Shown one piece after another: positions 33,693 to 46,888 of a stretch of 64,000 bases of DNA. Position numbers and translations under genes: made by a program. The notes under the pieces are model-generated. The model was not told the origin of the DNA, made no database searches, and saw only the letters and a program-made list of their open reading frames with translations. Source of the stretch: Plasmodiophora brassicae (lineage: Eukaryota; Endomyxa: Phytomyxea; Phytomyxea; Plasmodiophorida); NCBI GenBank assembly GCA_036867785.1, contig CP145419.1, positions 558,001-622,000 of the forward strand, read 5' to 3'. The stretch's first letter is position 1; each line of letters starts with the position of its first letter.

Positions 33693-34179
33693 CTACACAC
33701 GACCCATCGTTATGACACGGGTTTCAGCACGGACGAATTTCGGTACCTTGGAGATACGCCCCTGCTCGTTCGCGTCGAGCTGGAGCTCTCGTAGAGCAGC
33801 CTCAACGCACTCGTCGGGGACCACTAGACCCAAACGTCAGTACGATCCTGCAATGGCACGGTTGCTACACGAGACGAACCTGGCTCGCAGTCGAACGCGA
33901 CGCGCAACTCAACGAGGAACCTGGCATTGACACACGTCAGAGCATCCGGTGGACCGCCCTATCGACAGCGGGACACTCTACCTGCGAAGGTCCTCCTGAT
34001 CCCACGTGTCGCTGTTGTTCGACGCCGCCCTGCCGGCGTCGAACATGGCGACGGCGTCGTCCTCGCTGACGGGGCTATCGCGTATCGACCTAATCAACCT
34101 GTACGCCCCCCACCAGTCAGCACCGGCACTCGTTTGACGCACGCCCCAGGACGACGTACTCCACACGCGACGACGCCAT
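33693..34179 (-). CDS. Hypothetical four-exon small protein (109 aa)
   Basis: Introns of 49, 61 and 47 bp link four exons into 330 nt. The start is MASSRVEYVVLGRASNECR, then PVSEDDAVAMFDAG, DTWDQEDLRRFLVELRVAF, and a final exon LVPDECVEAALRELQLD that ends VITMGRV. Each junction restores a codon. It is acidic and helical with no signal or membrane segment; the paired helices vaguely recall EF-hand or calmodulin-like lobes but no calcium loop is seen. The family is not recognised. Confidence 0.55.
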
Positions 34180-34392
34180 GACTTGCCAATGGGGAACGTC
34201 GGACGCTGCGGACACCGTGATGCGCGTAGCACGTGACGCGCGCCCGGTGCCCACATCGACGTCGCCTAAATCCGTCACGCCAGCAAGGTACGACCTCCGT
34301 CGACGTCTGGTGACAACCGAATGCAACGCAGCAGTGTTTATACGTTTGGAAAACTCGCAACAAGATCTGTCGAACGACGGGCAACCGGGTGT

Positions 34393-36909
34393 CTAAATGA
34401 AGTACATCTGCCCGGCGGTGCGGTTCATGACGACGGGCAGGCCGCTGCCCGCCGACACGGTCGACGTGTCGGACGACGATCCCGATTGGTACTCGTACTC
34501 GTCGGCCTTGCTGTGGTAGCGGGCGCGGAAGGCGCACAGGTGCGCGTAGTACGCGGCCGGCACGAGCGACACCGAGCGCGTGCAACGCGCGTACAGGTGG
34601 CACTGGCGGTAGGTCAGATCCTGGAGCAGGTCGGGAGTGAACCCGTTCTCGTCAAAGATGACGTGGTAGTGGGTCGGGCGCGACGTGCCCTGGATGCCGG
34701 CGTGCGCCACGAGGTAGAAGTCGAACTGGCGCGGGTGCGTGATGCTCGTGTCGACGACGGTGCCGGCGGGCACGTTGCCGGACCGGTCCGCCTCGCGCGA
34801 CGCCTGCGGCGGAAGGAAGAAACGAACATGGTGGCGTTTCTGGACAATGACGAACGTGATCTTGGGCGTGTACCCGGACTCGAGCTCGTTGCACGCCTCA
34901 CGAAGCGCATTCAGCTCGTACTTCAGGACGTGGTCGAACTGGCCCTCGGACACACCATCGCGGTAGAACAGGATGCGTTCCGGTTTCTTGCCGCGCGTCG
35001 CCTGGTAGAACCGCTTCAGCAGGTTCATCGCCATGCCCTTCAGGTCCTGGATGATCTCCTGGCGGTTCTTCTGCGCGCGCGTCTCACACTCGTAGCGGAA
35101 CGGGTACGCGTCCATGCTGGCGACGACGGCGGCCAGCGACGGCAGCTTCGAGAACGGGGCCGAATGGGTGACGTCGGCGCCGAACACGATGGCCGGCTTG
35201 CTGAACAGGAAGTCCTGCGACGGGTTCGACTGCAGGATGCAGTTGACACCGCCGATACGGGCGTTGATCTTCAGCAGCAGGTTGCGGGCGTACATCGGGT
35301 CCGCCTTCTGCAGGTGCCTCGACTGCATGCACTGCGACGGCACGTCCAGGACGGTGTCGCAGACGCGCTTGATCTCGCCGTACGCGGACGGGTCGCCGAA
35401 CGGCAGGATGATCAGCAGCAGCTGGCACTGCGCCTTCATCTTCTCCTGGACGTTGTTGACCGCCTTCATCAGGACGTCCTGGTAGTTGGGCGGGCGGCGC
35501 CCCTGCTGCTGGTGCGGGATCACGACGGGGCGCTGGAACGCCACGCCGTGCTCCTTGCCGGCCCCGTTCAGCACGTTCAGGAACCCCATGACCTCGTTCT
35601 CACGGGCGCGCTGCTCCAGGACCAGGACGCCCCAGGCCTTCACCTCGGGCGACGAGAACATGCGGGCGTCACGAGGCTGCCAGACACCGAGGTTCGGGCG
35701 GATCGTCTTCTGGCGCGACGCCTGGTTATACGTCACCGTCGGCGGCTCCAGGACGCGGCCGTCCAGCTGGACCATCTTCGGATCACACTTGATGCCAAAG
35801 TCGGCCAGGGCCGGGTCGGTCCCGTAGCTGCGCTCAGTGACCGCGTTCATGATGTTCTGGACGCGCACGTTCGGCTTGGCGGCCGTCTTCTTGATCATGG
35901 CGGCCGTCTGCGCCGGCGCCAGCTTCTTGGCGATGCGCTCGCCGCCGACCACGTTGCAGACCTCCATCGGCAGGTACGTCGGCTTCTCTTTGCTGCCGAC
36001 GACCAGCAGTGGCAGGTGCGGGTACTGCAACTTGCGCTGGTACCGCTGCTCAAAGTACTCGGCGACGTTCGTGCGACGCAGCTTGCCGTCCTCCTCGACG
36101 TCGAACTGCATCTCGAGGGCGCTCTCCTTGGCGATGTCGCGAATGCGGTACTTGCGCTTCGAGTCGCCGCGATGCGTCACGGAAACCTTCACGCCGGCCA
36201 GCTCGGCGCGAATCGCCGGGCGGTTCGCGTCGCCCACCTGGTCCAGCGGCTTCCTGGTCACCGACTCGACCAGCGTGGCCACCGGCTGGGCGCGATGGAA
36301 ACAGGTGGCGGCCACGTCCAGGTTGACGAGCAGGCGGCCGTGCGCGGGACGAAGCGACTGGTGGTACCCGAACCAGATCTCGGCGCCGGCGTCCAGCGGC
36401 GACGTGTTCCGGCCGGAGAAGAACGACGAGCCGATGGTCGTGCACGTCGAAATCGGCGTCGTGCGAAGGACGACGTCGAGCGCCTGGATGCAATCCTGTG
36501 GGATGTCCAGGTCGGCGCCCTTCAGGAACTCGTGCAGCGTCGCCATGTTGACGACGGCGACGTGCTCGAGCTTAACGGTGAACTTGTCGCGGCGGTCGGG
36601 AACCTCGACGGTCTCGACGCGCGACTGCCACGACATCCGCTTCGGGTAGTACAGGGCGGCCTCGCCGTCGTACGCGGCGGTCAGGCGCCCCTCGAACAGG
36701 TCAGGGACGCTGTCGCGCAGCGTCGCCATGACGACGCGGTTGACGGCCTTGGGCACGGCCGGCGTGATCTGCACGTTGTACATGTGCAGGTCCGCCGACG
36801 GCACGCAGGTCACGTCGAAGAAGTTGGTCAGCAGCGGGATGCGCTTGCCGCGCTGGCCGAAGCCCGGCCGCTTCGGCATGTACGCCGGGTTCGACGTCAC
36901 CACCTGCAT
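34393..36909 (-). CDS. AGO: Argonaute protein, copy 1
   Basis: An intronless 838-aa gene. The ATG at 36909 (MQVVTSNPAYMPKRPG) aligns with the start of the second copy; the ORF extends upstream only through a GTG. It has N, PAZ (around LNPEWFGY-like region IWFGYHQSLRPAHG), MID and PIWI domains. In PIWI the catalytic residues of slicers are all present: Asp in VFGADVTH, Glu in NRQEIIQDL, Asp in LFYRDGVSEG, and His in PTHYHVIFDENG. The end MYFI is the usual Argonaute terminus type. It should bind small RNAs and cleave targets. Intronless structure contrasts with the intron-rich neighbours. Stretches of the PIWI and N-terminal regions are almost identical at the nucleotide level to copy 2. Confidence 0.95.
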   Translation of the reverse strand: MQVVTSNPAYMPKRPGFGQRGKRIPLLTNFFDVTCVPSADLHMYNVQITPAVPKAVNRVVMATLRDSVPDLFEGRLTAAYDGEAALYYPKRMSWQSRVETVEVPDRRDKFTVKLEHVAVVNMATLHEFLKGADLDIPQDCIQALDVVLRTTPISTCTTIGSSFFSGRNTSPLDAGAEIWFGYHQSLRPAHGRLLVNLDVAATCFHRAQPVATLVESVTRKPLDQVGDANRPAIRAELAGVKVSVTHRGDSKRKYRIRDIAKESALEMQFDVEEDGKLRRTNVAEYFEQRYQRKLQYPHLPLLVVGSKEKPTYLPMEVCNVVGGERIAKKLAPAQTAAMIKKTAAKPNVRVQNIMNAVTERSYGTDPALADFGIKCDPKMVQLDGRVLEPPTVTYNQASRQKTIRPNLGVWQPRDARMFSSPEVKAWGVLVLEQRARENEVMGFLNVLNGAGKEHGVAFQRPVVIPHQQQGRRPPNYQDVLMKAVNNVQEKMKAQCQLLLIILPFGDPSAYGEIKRVCDTVLDVPSQCMQSRHLQKADPMYARNLLLKINARIGGVNCILQSNPSQDFLFSKPAIVFGADVTHSAPFSKLPSLAAVVASMDAYPFRYECETRAQKNRQEIIQDLKGMAMNLLKRFYQATRGKKPERILFYRDGVSEGQFDHVLKYELNALREACNELESGYTPKITFVIVQKRHHVRFFLPPQASREADRSGNVPAGTVVDTSITHPRQFDFYLVAHAGIQGTSRPTHYHVIFDENGFTPDLLQDLTYRQCHLYARCTRSVSLVPAAYYAHLCAFRARYHSKADEYEYQSGSSSDTSTVSAGSGLPVVMNRTAGQMYFI

Positions 36910-37387
36910 GCTGGCGCTGGTCGTGGCGTCACACGCGCGTACGGGCGCGAACGACGATCTAACACACAATGAGTCACGCGCGCTGGCAGACGACACTTGC
37001 CGTTAGGCCTAGGGCGCAGTCACACACAACGACCCCGAATCGCACAGTCCGTCGACGGCGTGCGTGCGGACTCCGGCAACCGTCAGAAAATGCGCCGCGC
37101 GGCCCCTCCGAGGTGCACTGGCCACTGCCAGAAATACAGGGCCTGAGACTAATCTCTCACGCTTGGGCAGACTACCTATAAGGGGCGGGTCGCCTCCCAA
37201 CGGCCGACCTGATATCCAAGTAGATTCTTCGCTGGCACCAATCAAGCGGCCAGCGGCCTGTGGGTCGTGGACCGCAACCATGGTGCTCCGACACGTACGT
37301 CAGTGCATTTTGGAATACAACAACGGTTGGGTCGGACGCGGACGAACTTGAACGCGAATGCCGCCGCAGGGCGAGTTGGACACGTGT
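36910..37387. other. Spacer between the two Argonaute genes
   Basis: 478 bp including the promoter of copy 1. No domain-bearing ORF. The minus-strand ORFs inside it (up to 118 aa) overlap the 3' end of copy 2 and look like shadows. Confidence 0.6.
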
Positions 37388-39910
37388 CTAGATGAAGTAC
37401 ATCTGCGATCCGGTGCGGCCCATGACGGTCGGGATGCCCGAGCTGGCTGACGCAGACGACGTGTCGGACGACGATCCGGACTGGAACTCGTACTCGTCGG
37501 CCTTGGAATGGAAACGGGCGCGGAATGCCGCCAGGTGCGCGTAGTACGCCGCGGGGACGAGCGACACCGAGCGTGTACAGCGCGCGTACATGTAGCACTG
37601 GCGGTAGGTCAGGTCCTGCAGCAGGTCGGGCGTGAACCCGTTCTCGTCAAAGATGACGTGGTAGTGCGTCGGGCGCGACGTGCCCTGGATGCCGCCGTGC
37701 GCCACGAGGTAGAAGTCGAACTGGCGCGGGTGCACAACGGCCGTGTCGACGACGGTGCCGGCGGGCACGTTGCCGGAGCGGTCCGCTTCGCGTGACGACT
37801 GCGGCGTGCAGAAGAAGCGGGCGTGGTGCCGTTTCTGGACAATGACGAACGTGATCTTGGGCGTGTACCCGGACTCGAGCTCGTTGCAGGCCTCACGAAG
37901 CGCGTTCAGCTCGTACTTCAGGACGTGGTCGAACTGGCCCTCGGACACACCATCGCGGTAGAACAGGATGCGTTCCGGTTTCTTGCCGCGCGTCGCCTGG
38001 TAGAACCGCTTCAGCAGGTTCATCGCCATGCCCTTCAGGTCCTGGATGATCTCCTGGCGGTTCTTCTGCGCGCGCGTCTCACACTCGTAGCGGAACGGGT
38101 ACGCGTCCATGCTGGCGACGACGGCCGCCAGCGACGGCAGCTTCGAGAACGGGGCGGCGTGCGTCACATCAGCGCCGAACACGATGGCCGGCTTGCTGAA
38201 CAGGAACTGCGTCGACGGCGACGAATCCAGGATACTGTTGATGCCACCAACACGGGCGTTGATCTTGAGCAGGATGTTGCGCGCATACATCGGGTCGGCC
38301 TTCTGGACGTGCTTCGACAGCATGCACTGCGACGGGACGTCAATGACCGTGTCACAGACACGCTTGATCTCGCCGTACGCCGACGGGTCCGAGAACGGGA
38401 GAATGATCATCAGCAGCTGGCACTGGCCTTTGGCCTGGTCCTCGACCTGCTTGACGGCCTTCATGATGATGTCCTGGTAGCCGCTCGGGCGCCCACGCGG
38501 GCACGGGATGATGACGGGACGCTGGAACATGATGCCCATGTCCTTCGCGGTGGCGTTCAGCATCTGCAAGAAGTTCATGACCTCGTTCTCACGAGCGCGC
38601 TGCTCGAGAACCAGGACGCCCCAGCGATCGACAGCCGGCGTCGTGTACATGTGCGCGTCCCTGAACTGCCAGGCGCCAAGCTTGGGCACCACGAACTTCT
38701 GCTTGCTGCGCTCCTGGTTGTACGCAATACGAGGTGGGTCGAGAACGCGCCCGTCAATCTGGACCATGCTGGTTTCCACTTTGATGCCAAAGTCAGCTAG
38801 TGCGGGGTCGTTCGGGTAGCTGCGTTCAGCAACCGCCTTGTTGACCGAGTCCAAACGGATGTTCGGCTTGGCGGCCGTCTTCTTGATCATGGCCGCCGTC
38901 TGCGCCGGCGCCAGCTTCTTGGCGATACGTTCGCCAGCGACAATGTCGCAGACTTCCATCGGCAGGCGCGCACCGTTGCTCTTGTTGCCCACAATCAACA
39001 GCGGCAGGTTCGGGTACTTCAGCTTGACCTGGTAACGCTCCTCAAAGTACTGCGCAACGTTCACCTTGCGAAGCTTCCCGTTCTCCTCAATGTCGAACAC
39101 GAACTCCAACGCATTCTGCTTGTCAATGTCGTGCACGCGGTACTTGCGCTTCTGTCCAGCGCGGTGCTTAGCGCAAACCTTCACACCAGCCAGCTCGGCG
39201 CGGATGGCCGTGCGGCTCGACTCGTCGATCTGCTCCAGCGGCTTCCTCGTGACCGATGCAATCAGGTCCGTCACCGCCTGGGCACGATGGAAACAGGTGG
39301 CGGCCACGTCCAGGTTGACGAGCAGGCGGCCGTGCGCGGGACGAAGCGACTGATGGTAACCGAACCAGATCTCCGCGCCAGCGTCCAGCGGCGCCGTGTT
39401 CCGGCCGGAGAAGAACGACGAGCCGATGGTCGTGCACGTCGAAATCGGCGTCGTGCGAAGGACGACATCGAGCGCCTGCACGCAGTCCTGCGGAATGTCG
39501 AGGTCGCCGCCCTTCAGGAATTCGTGCAGCGTCGCCATGTTGACGACGGCAACATGCTCGAGCTTGACGGTGAACTTGTCGCGACGGTCAGGGACATCGA
39601 CAGTCTCGACGCGCGACTGCCAGGACAGCCTCTTCGGGTAGTACATCGTGGCTTCGCCGTCGTAGGCGAACGTCAGGCGCCCCTCGAACAGGTCAGGGAC
39701 GTTGTCGCGCAGCGCCGCCATGACGATACGGTTGACGGCCTTGGGCACGGCCGGCGTGATCTGCACGTTGTACATGTGCAGGTCGGCCGACGGCAGGCAG
39801 GTGACCGCGAAGAAGTTGCTATACAGAGGGATACGGCGGCCACGCGTGCCGGCGCCCTGCCTGACTGGCATGTACGCCGGGCTCGACGTGACCAGCTCCA
39901 TCCCGCTCAT
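37388..39910 (-). CDS. AGO: Argonaute protein, copy 2
   Basis: An intronless 840-aa paralogue, head-to-tail with copy 1. The ATG at 39910 (MSGMELVTSSPAYMPVRQG) is the first in frame. The domains match copy 1 and the same slicer tetrad is present (VFGADVTH, NRQEIIQDL, LFYRDGVSEG, PTHYHV). MID-region pocket residues differ in places: copy 2 has CPRGRPSGYQD where copy 1 has a Gln-rich HQQQGRRPPNYQD. Divergence is greatest in the linker and MID parts, while blocks near 37856-38152 and 39293-39472 are nearly identical in DNA to copy 1. Together they suggest a recent duplication with specialisation or gene conversion. Confidence 0.95.
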   Translation of the reverse strand: MSGMELVTSSPAYMPVRQGAGTRGRRIPLYSNFFAVTCLPSADLHMYNVQITPAVPKAVNRIVMAALRDNVPDLFEGRLTFAYDGEATMYYPKRLSWQSRVETVDVPDRRDKFTVKLEHVAVVNMATLHEFLKGGDLDIPQDCVQALDVVLRTTPISTCTTIGSSFFSGRNTAPLDAGAEIWFGYHQSLRPAHGRLLVNLDVAATCFHRAQAVTDLIASVTRKPLEQIDESSRTAIRAELAGVKVCAKHRAGQKRKYRVHDIDKQNALEFVFDIEENGKLRKVNVAQYFEERYQVKLKYPNLPLLIVGNKSNGARLPMEVCDIVAGERIAKKLAPAQTAAMIKKTAAKPNIRLDSVNKAVAERSYPNDPALADFGIKVETSMVQIDGRVLDPPRIAYNQERSKQKFVVPKLGAWQFRDAHMYTTPAVDRWGVLVLEQRARENEVMNFLQMLNATAKDMGIMFQRPVIIPCPRGRPSGYQDIIMKAVKQVEDQAKGQCQLLMIILPFSDPSAYGEIKRVCDTVIDVPSQCMLSKHVQKADPMYARNILLKINARVGGINSILDSSPSTQFLFSKPAIVFGADVTHAAPFSKLPSLAAVVASMDAYPFRYECETRAQKNRQEIIQDLKGMAMNLLKRFYQATRGKKPERILFYRDGVSEGQFDHVLKYELNALREACNELESGYTPKITFVIVQKRHHARFFCTPQSSREADRSGNVPAGTVVDTAVVHPRQFDFYLVAHGGIQGTSRPTHYHVIFDENGFTPDLLQDLTYRQCYMYARCTRSVSLVPAAYYAHLAAFRARFHSKADEYEFQSGSSSDTSSASASSGIPTVMGRTGSQMYFI

Positions 39911-42478
<2,568 letters not shown>

Positions 42479-42530
42479 AAGCAAGAAGTAAACTCTCATT
42501 GTGCGGTTCCTTCATCCATAACAAATGCGA

Positions 42531-44155
42531 TCACTGCGGGTGCCGATGCGCACCCAGACGCCATGGCGGGTACTCTGCCTCCGTCAGCTTCTCTGCCGGT
42601 TCAGCGTCTGCCAGGTCCTCATCTTCGTCCAGCGGATCCAGATACTGGTCGATCAGCTGGTTTGCTTCGCGTTGCAGGTCTTCGCGAACGAGCCGCAGGT
42701 CTTCCAGGACCTGCTGGCCGTCATTGTCGCGAAGGGCTTGCACTGCGCCGTTCCCTGGAGCGGAATTCAGGGCGAGTTTGACGAATTTAAACCCGAGCTC
42801 GGCCGCTTCGCCATCCTGAACGCTACGGCCAGTGTAAGTTCATACGCAACAGCGAAGGCACAAGCCGCGTACCGCATGAGGTTCAGGAACTCGTCGAGAA
42901 CTTGGCAATTCCAGATGCGCTCGAAGAAGGGTTGTACACGGGCGAGGTTGTAGAGAGCGAACCCGCACTCCTTCTTGATATCGAACGTCGCCTGGCGGAA
43001 GAGAGTGACGATCTTTGGAACCAGGTCGGCGTTGACCACGGCGACAGCATGGGACGGTGCCCCGCCGCATATGTTTGAAATTGCCCACATCGCCTCCTTG
43101 ATCAGCGCGGGATTCTCGTCGTTCAGTGACTCGCCAAGACGGTTGACGAATCCCTCCTGCTCCAGAAGCGCTTCGCAAAGCTCGTCAGGACCGCTGACGA
43201 CGTTGCCAATGCAACGCAGGGCGGCCAAGCGCGAGTCTTTAACGGATCGTTCGTTCTCCTCATTGGGCTTCAAGCACAGTGTATCGTACAAGATCTGCCC
43301 CAAACCGATGTCAAGCAGGAATGACGAATGCCTGCTGTCGCCCGCCGTCAGATACGTGCATATCCACAGCAATTCGGCAAGAACCTGGGCCATCCAGACA
43401 TCTCATTCCCGAGCCGTCAACCGGAACACCAAACGACCGACCTGTATCCTCCCATTGGCAATCGCTGAGCGGGCAAGGTCGACCAGCACCTTTGGTAGCC
43501 GCGACTCGACGATGGACCGGAGCTCCTCGGGCGGGTTGTGCCCGCGAACCAGATTGCACAGCGCCCAGGCGGCAATGCGCGCCATCTCGACCGATTTGGC
43601 GTTCTGCAATACGGTCAGCATGATATCCAGCGCGCCGAGTTCCCGCAATCGGTGTCGGGTGCCCGGGTTGTCGGCGGCCAGATTCGCGATCGTCCAGGCG
43701 GCAGCTTTCATACCAGGCAACTGGTTCACCAGTCGATGTAGCAGAATCGGGGCGACACCGTCCACGAGAACGACAGCGTCAAAGCCGTGCGCGAGGACGT
43801 TAAGACACCAAAGAGCTTCCTCGGCGATGGCCGCATTAGTCGAGTCCAGCGCGATGATCGAGGTCAGCGCTGGAATGACCTCGGGCGTGGGCGGTTGCTC
43901 TCCCAGCAGGTGCCGCAAGGTCTGCAGCGCGGCCAGGGCCTGTTCCGGTTGCGACAGCGCCGACACGCACTGCTCGATCGTCAGCGGCGACTCGGGCAGG
44001 GCATGGGGGATCGGGCGGGCGCGCTTCGCCGACACCAACTTGGCGCGCGCGTCGCGCCGCAACTCTTCCGTCATCCGCGTCCGCCGCGACCGATTGTGCT
44101 CCGCCGACGCCGTCGGCACCGCCTTCAGCGAACGATGCGTCGCCGGGGCGCTCAT
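42531..44155 (-). CDS. Importin-alpha-like ARM-repeat protein
   Basis: Three exons with introns of 57 and 50 bp give 505 aa. The N-terminus carries a basic IBB-like stretch (RRTRMTEELRRDARAKLVSA). Around ten armadillo repeats follow, with the characteristic Trp/Asn helix motifs: EEALWCLNVLAHGF, KAAAWTIANLAADN, RIAAWALCNLVRGH, ELLWICTYLTAG, RLAALRCIGNVVSG, EAMWAISNICGGA and GFALYNLARV. The acidic tail (DPLDEDEDLAD) could mimic the CAS-binding end. The protein should bridge basic NLS cargo and importin-beta. Some Trp-Asn pairs are missing, so it may be a divergent adaptor. The acceptor at the last intron was chosen to give VQDGEAAELGFKFVKLAL. Confidence 0.85.
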
Positions 44156-44634
44156 GGTCGACGATTCGGTGCGTGTCGAGTGTCGACCGACACGTGCAGC
44201 TTCTCGCACTTCGCAGAATCGGCCCAAAAGTCGTCGCCGACCTGCTTTTGCCGCGCACTCCGTCTCGTCCACAGGCGACTTCCACAACAGCAGCGGCCAG
44301 GCGACCAAGACGTCCCAGCCCCCGAGCAGGCACCAGCAGCGACAGGAGCAATTGCTTCTCTGGTGGTGACGGTAACGCCATGTGTTACGACGCTGTTTGC
44401 ATTAGCTGTCGCAAAGGGAGTTGCCCGCATGTTTTCCGCACAGTGGTATATAGGTACTGTACCTCGGTTCGCACACATATACGAGCCGTGAGGCGCTTCC
44501 TCCTCTGGTTGGCTGCGCGTTATTGTGGGTGATCCTTCTGCTTCTCGAAAACACTTTGCTGGCGGCCGTGCAGTTCGCAGCCGCGCCATGTGTGGAAGGT
44601 CCGCGGGCAGTCCGTGGCAAGCGTTGCGGCGATC
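44156..44634. other. Divergent promoter region (importin-alpha-like / SmD2)
   Basis: 479 bp between divergent starts. Opposite-strand ORFs are shadows without domains. Confidence 0.5.
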
Positions 44635-45072
44635 ATGTCGAGGTAGGTGTTGCCTGCCGCGTTGATTGCGCTAGGGCTGACTGGCGGGGTGCTGCCGCGT
44701 AGCCGACCGGAGGATGACAACCAGGAGAGGGAGGAGGATTTCAGCACCGGGCCGCTGTCCGTTCTCCACCATTCGATGGTCAACAACACGCAGGTGCTGA
44801 TCAACCTTCGTAACAACCACAAACTGCTCGGGCGAGTAAAGGCCTTCGATCGCCATTGCAATATGGTTCTGGAACAGGTCGGTGTGTCCTGCGTGCTCCG
44901 TATCGTAAGTATTACTGACAGCACGCTTCCGCAGGTCCACGAGATGTGGACCGAGCACGGCAAGTCGGGCAAGGGCAAGAAATCGGCCCGCGCTGTCAAC
45001 AAGGACCGGTTCATCAGCAAGATGTTCCTCCGGGGCGACTCGGTCATCATCGTCCTGCGCAACGTCGTCTAA
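44635..45072 (+). CDS. SNRPD2: Small nuclear ribonucleoprotein SmD2
   Basis: Three exons (44635-44642, 44703-44877, 44935-45072) give 106 aa (human 118). The first exon is only 8 nt (MS plus two bases), and splicing yields [20 protein letters not shown]. The Sm1 motif is [20 protein letters not shown] with [11 protein letters not shown]; the Sm2 part is [19 protein letters not shown]. SmD2 is a core subunit of the U1, U2, U4 and U5 snRNP ring. The second intron (44878-44934) is 57 nt long and has no stop in frame, so the unspliced mRNA would still be open. That insert is absent from all SmD2 proteins I know, so I treat it as an intron. Confidence 0.94.
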
Positions 45073-45158
45073 CTGCCGCTTGGTGTATCCTCCAATACAT
45101 AACAAGTGACGGGCCCTACGACTCCTAGGGTCGCATTATTATGACCTTCATTTGAAGG

Positions 45159-46680
45159 TTAAACGGAATAGGTTACGTGCGAGCGTCTTGCACCGATGCC
45201 ATCTGTTATGTCACGATGGCGTCTCCTGACGATGCGCATGGTATCCAGGAGGAACTGGTCGGCTGCGACGCCTCGTTTCGTGACGCATTCGTCGAACAGG
45301 TCCTGGGCTAGATCGTAGCGATTGGCGCGTGCCAAGGCGATCACCATGGACGGGATGGCGAATAGTGGAACTCGCCGCTTCGCAGACTTGTAGGTGAGAC
45401 CATATACGCCCAGAGCTCGTAGCGCGCCACGAACGCAATCCGGGTCCCGGGCGCATGCCAGCGCCAGGATGGAGATAGTGAACGCGTCGAACCCGACCAT
45501 GGAGTTCTGCCAGAGCTCAAAGACGGCGGCCGACGAGCGGTGTGTTTGTACGGCGGCCATCAGCATGATGTTCATCGTGCACGGGTTGATAGAAATCGAC
45601 TTGCATTCCTCGATCAGTCCAACGGAGATGTCGACCCGGCCGGCAATGTTGCATGCCAGGAGGACGTCGTTCAACGTGCGCGTATCGGCCGCACATCGAC
45701 GCAGGCAGTCTCGAAGCGTCTCCGGGTACTCCCACAGGCACTGGACCAGCGTCTTCATCGCCAGTCTGGATATCCACCGGTCGCCGTCCAGAACGTCCTT
45801 TAGCATTTCAACGACGACGTCGTGGCGTCGAGCGGCGGCGGCAGCCGTCAGCACGCGGTCCCAGAAGAGCGGCGGTGAGTCCCTTATGCGATCGACGTCG
45901 ATCGGCAGCCCTCGAGCAAGGTTGCATGCGAGAACGAACGTGAAGATGGCCGGCGAGTCAGAAATGTCGGGTACAGGGCGGGGTCGGATGCTGTCGCAGG
46001 CCTGGCTACTGCGGAACAGCGAATATATCGTGGTTGGATGGGGGCGAACGTTTCGCAGCACCGCCGATGCAACGACGAGCCAGGCGAATCGATGCCTGTG
46101 CGCCACAAGAGCGGCACGCGACAAGGCGTGTACGACGAACGAGCACTTGGGAAGGCGGAACTCGCGGCAGACCACCATGACGTCCGACAAGCGACCTTTC
46201 TTGGCGCACGCTCGCAGCAGGCCATGAATGCTCTCGGTGTCGATACGCCAGCGTGCCTGGTGGGATCAGGTTCAGTCCGGGATGACGGAATCGACATGGC
46301 GCTGGACTTACCCGAGGCAGGTACCGAAGTGACAAGTCGACGTCGCCGGTCTTGCACCCGTAGCGGATGAGCGGGATGGCCGTCACGAACGTCGCGCGTA
46401 TCTCGGCGACGCCCATGGCAGCGTTCAGTGCACCGCACTGCAAATGCAGGTTCATCATAGCAGCGAGGAGGCTGGTCGGCACCAGGTTGCCGGGCGTCTC
46501 GCCGACGACGCGGTCGAAGACGGCGATGCAGGCGCGCGGGTTCTCGTACGCAAACGGCTGGCGCAACGCGAACAACAGGACCGATATGGTCTTCACCGAG
46601 TCCAGCAGCGGCCCACCGGGCCATCGTCGCGGCGCAGGCCCGAACCACGCGTCCAGGCTGAATATCGACGGGAGACGCAT
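45159..46680 (-). CDS. PPR-like helical repeat protein
   Basis: Two exons (46312-46680 and 45159-46256) with a 55-bp intron give 488 aa. The chain shows repeated helix pairs with PPR flavour: SLLAAMMNLHLQCGALNAAM, GLLRACAKKGRLSDVMVV with CREF, NDVLLACNIAGRVDISVGL and PSMVIALARANRYDLAQDL with FDECV. The repeats are irregular, so a strict PPR code is not readable. PPR proteins bind organellar RNA; an N-terminal presequence is plausible (MRLPSIFSLDAWFGPAPRR). The opposite strand ORFs are shadows. It may equally be a divergent TPR-like protein. Confidence 0.75.
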
Positions 46681-46888
46681 CCGCGCATGGGGGGCGGCTC
46701 CCTATCCCATCGACCTGTTGTCGCGGCGCACTCCGTTGTCCCTGCGCTCAGGCAGCCAAGTCGTCTCGCCGCCATGATTGGCATTTTAGGGGACGAACGC
46801 CAGTGGCATCCGCACCGGCGGAATGGCCTGGAGCCGCAACTGATTCTGCGTCCGCTGTGACGTCGACGACGGTAACGTGTGGGCAGTT

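Noticed and set aside
34321-36972. An 883-codon open frame antisense to Argonaute copy 1 (and a 325- and a 278-codon one antisense to copy 2)
   Set aside because: They are mirror images of well-conserved Argonaute codons in GC-rich DNA. The translations are Arg/Val/Leu-rich with no domain.
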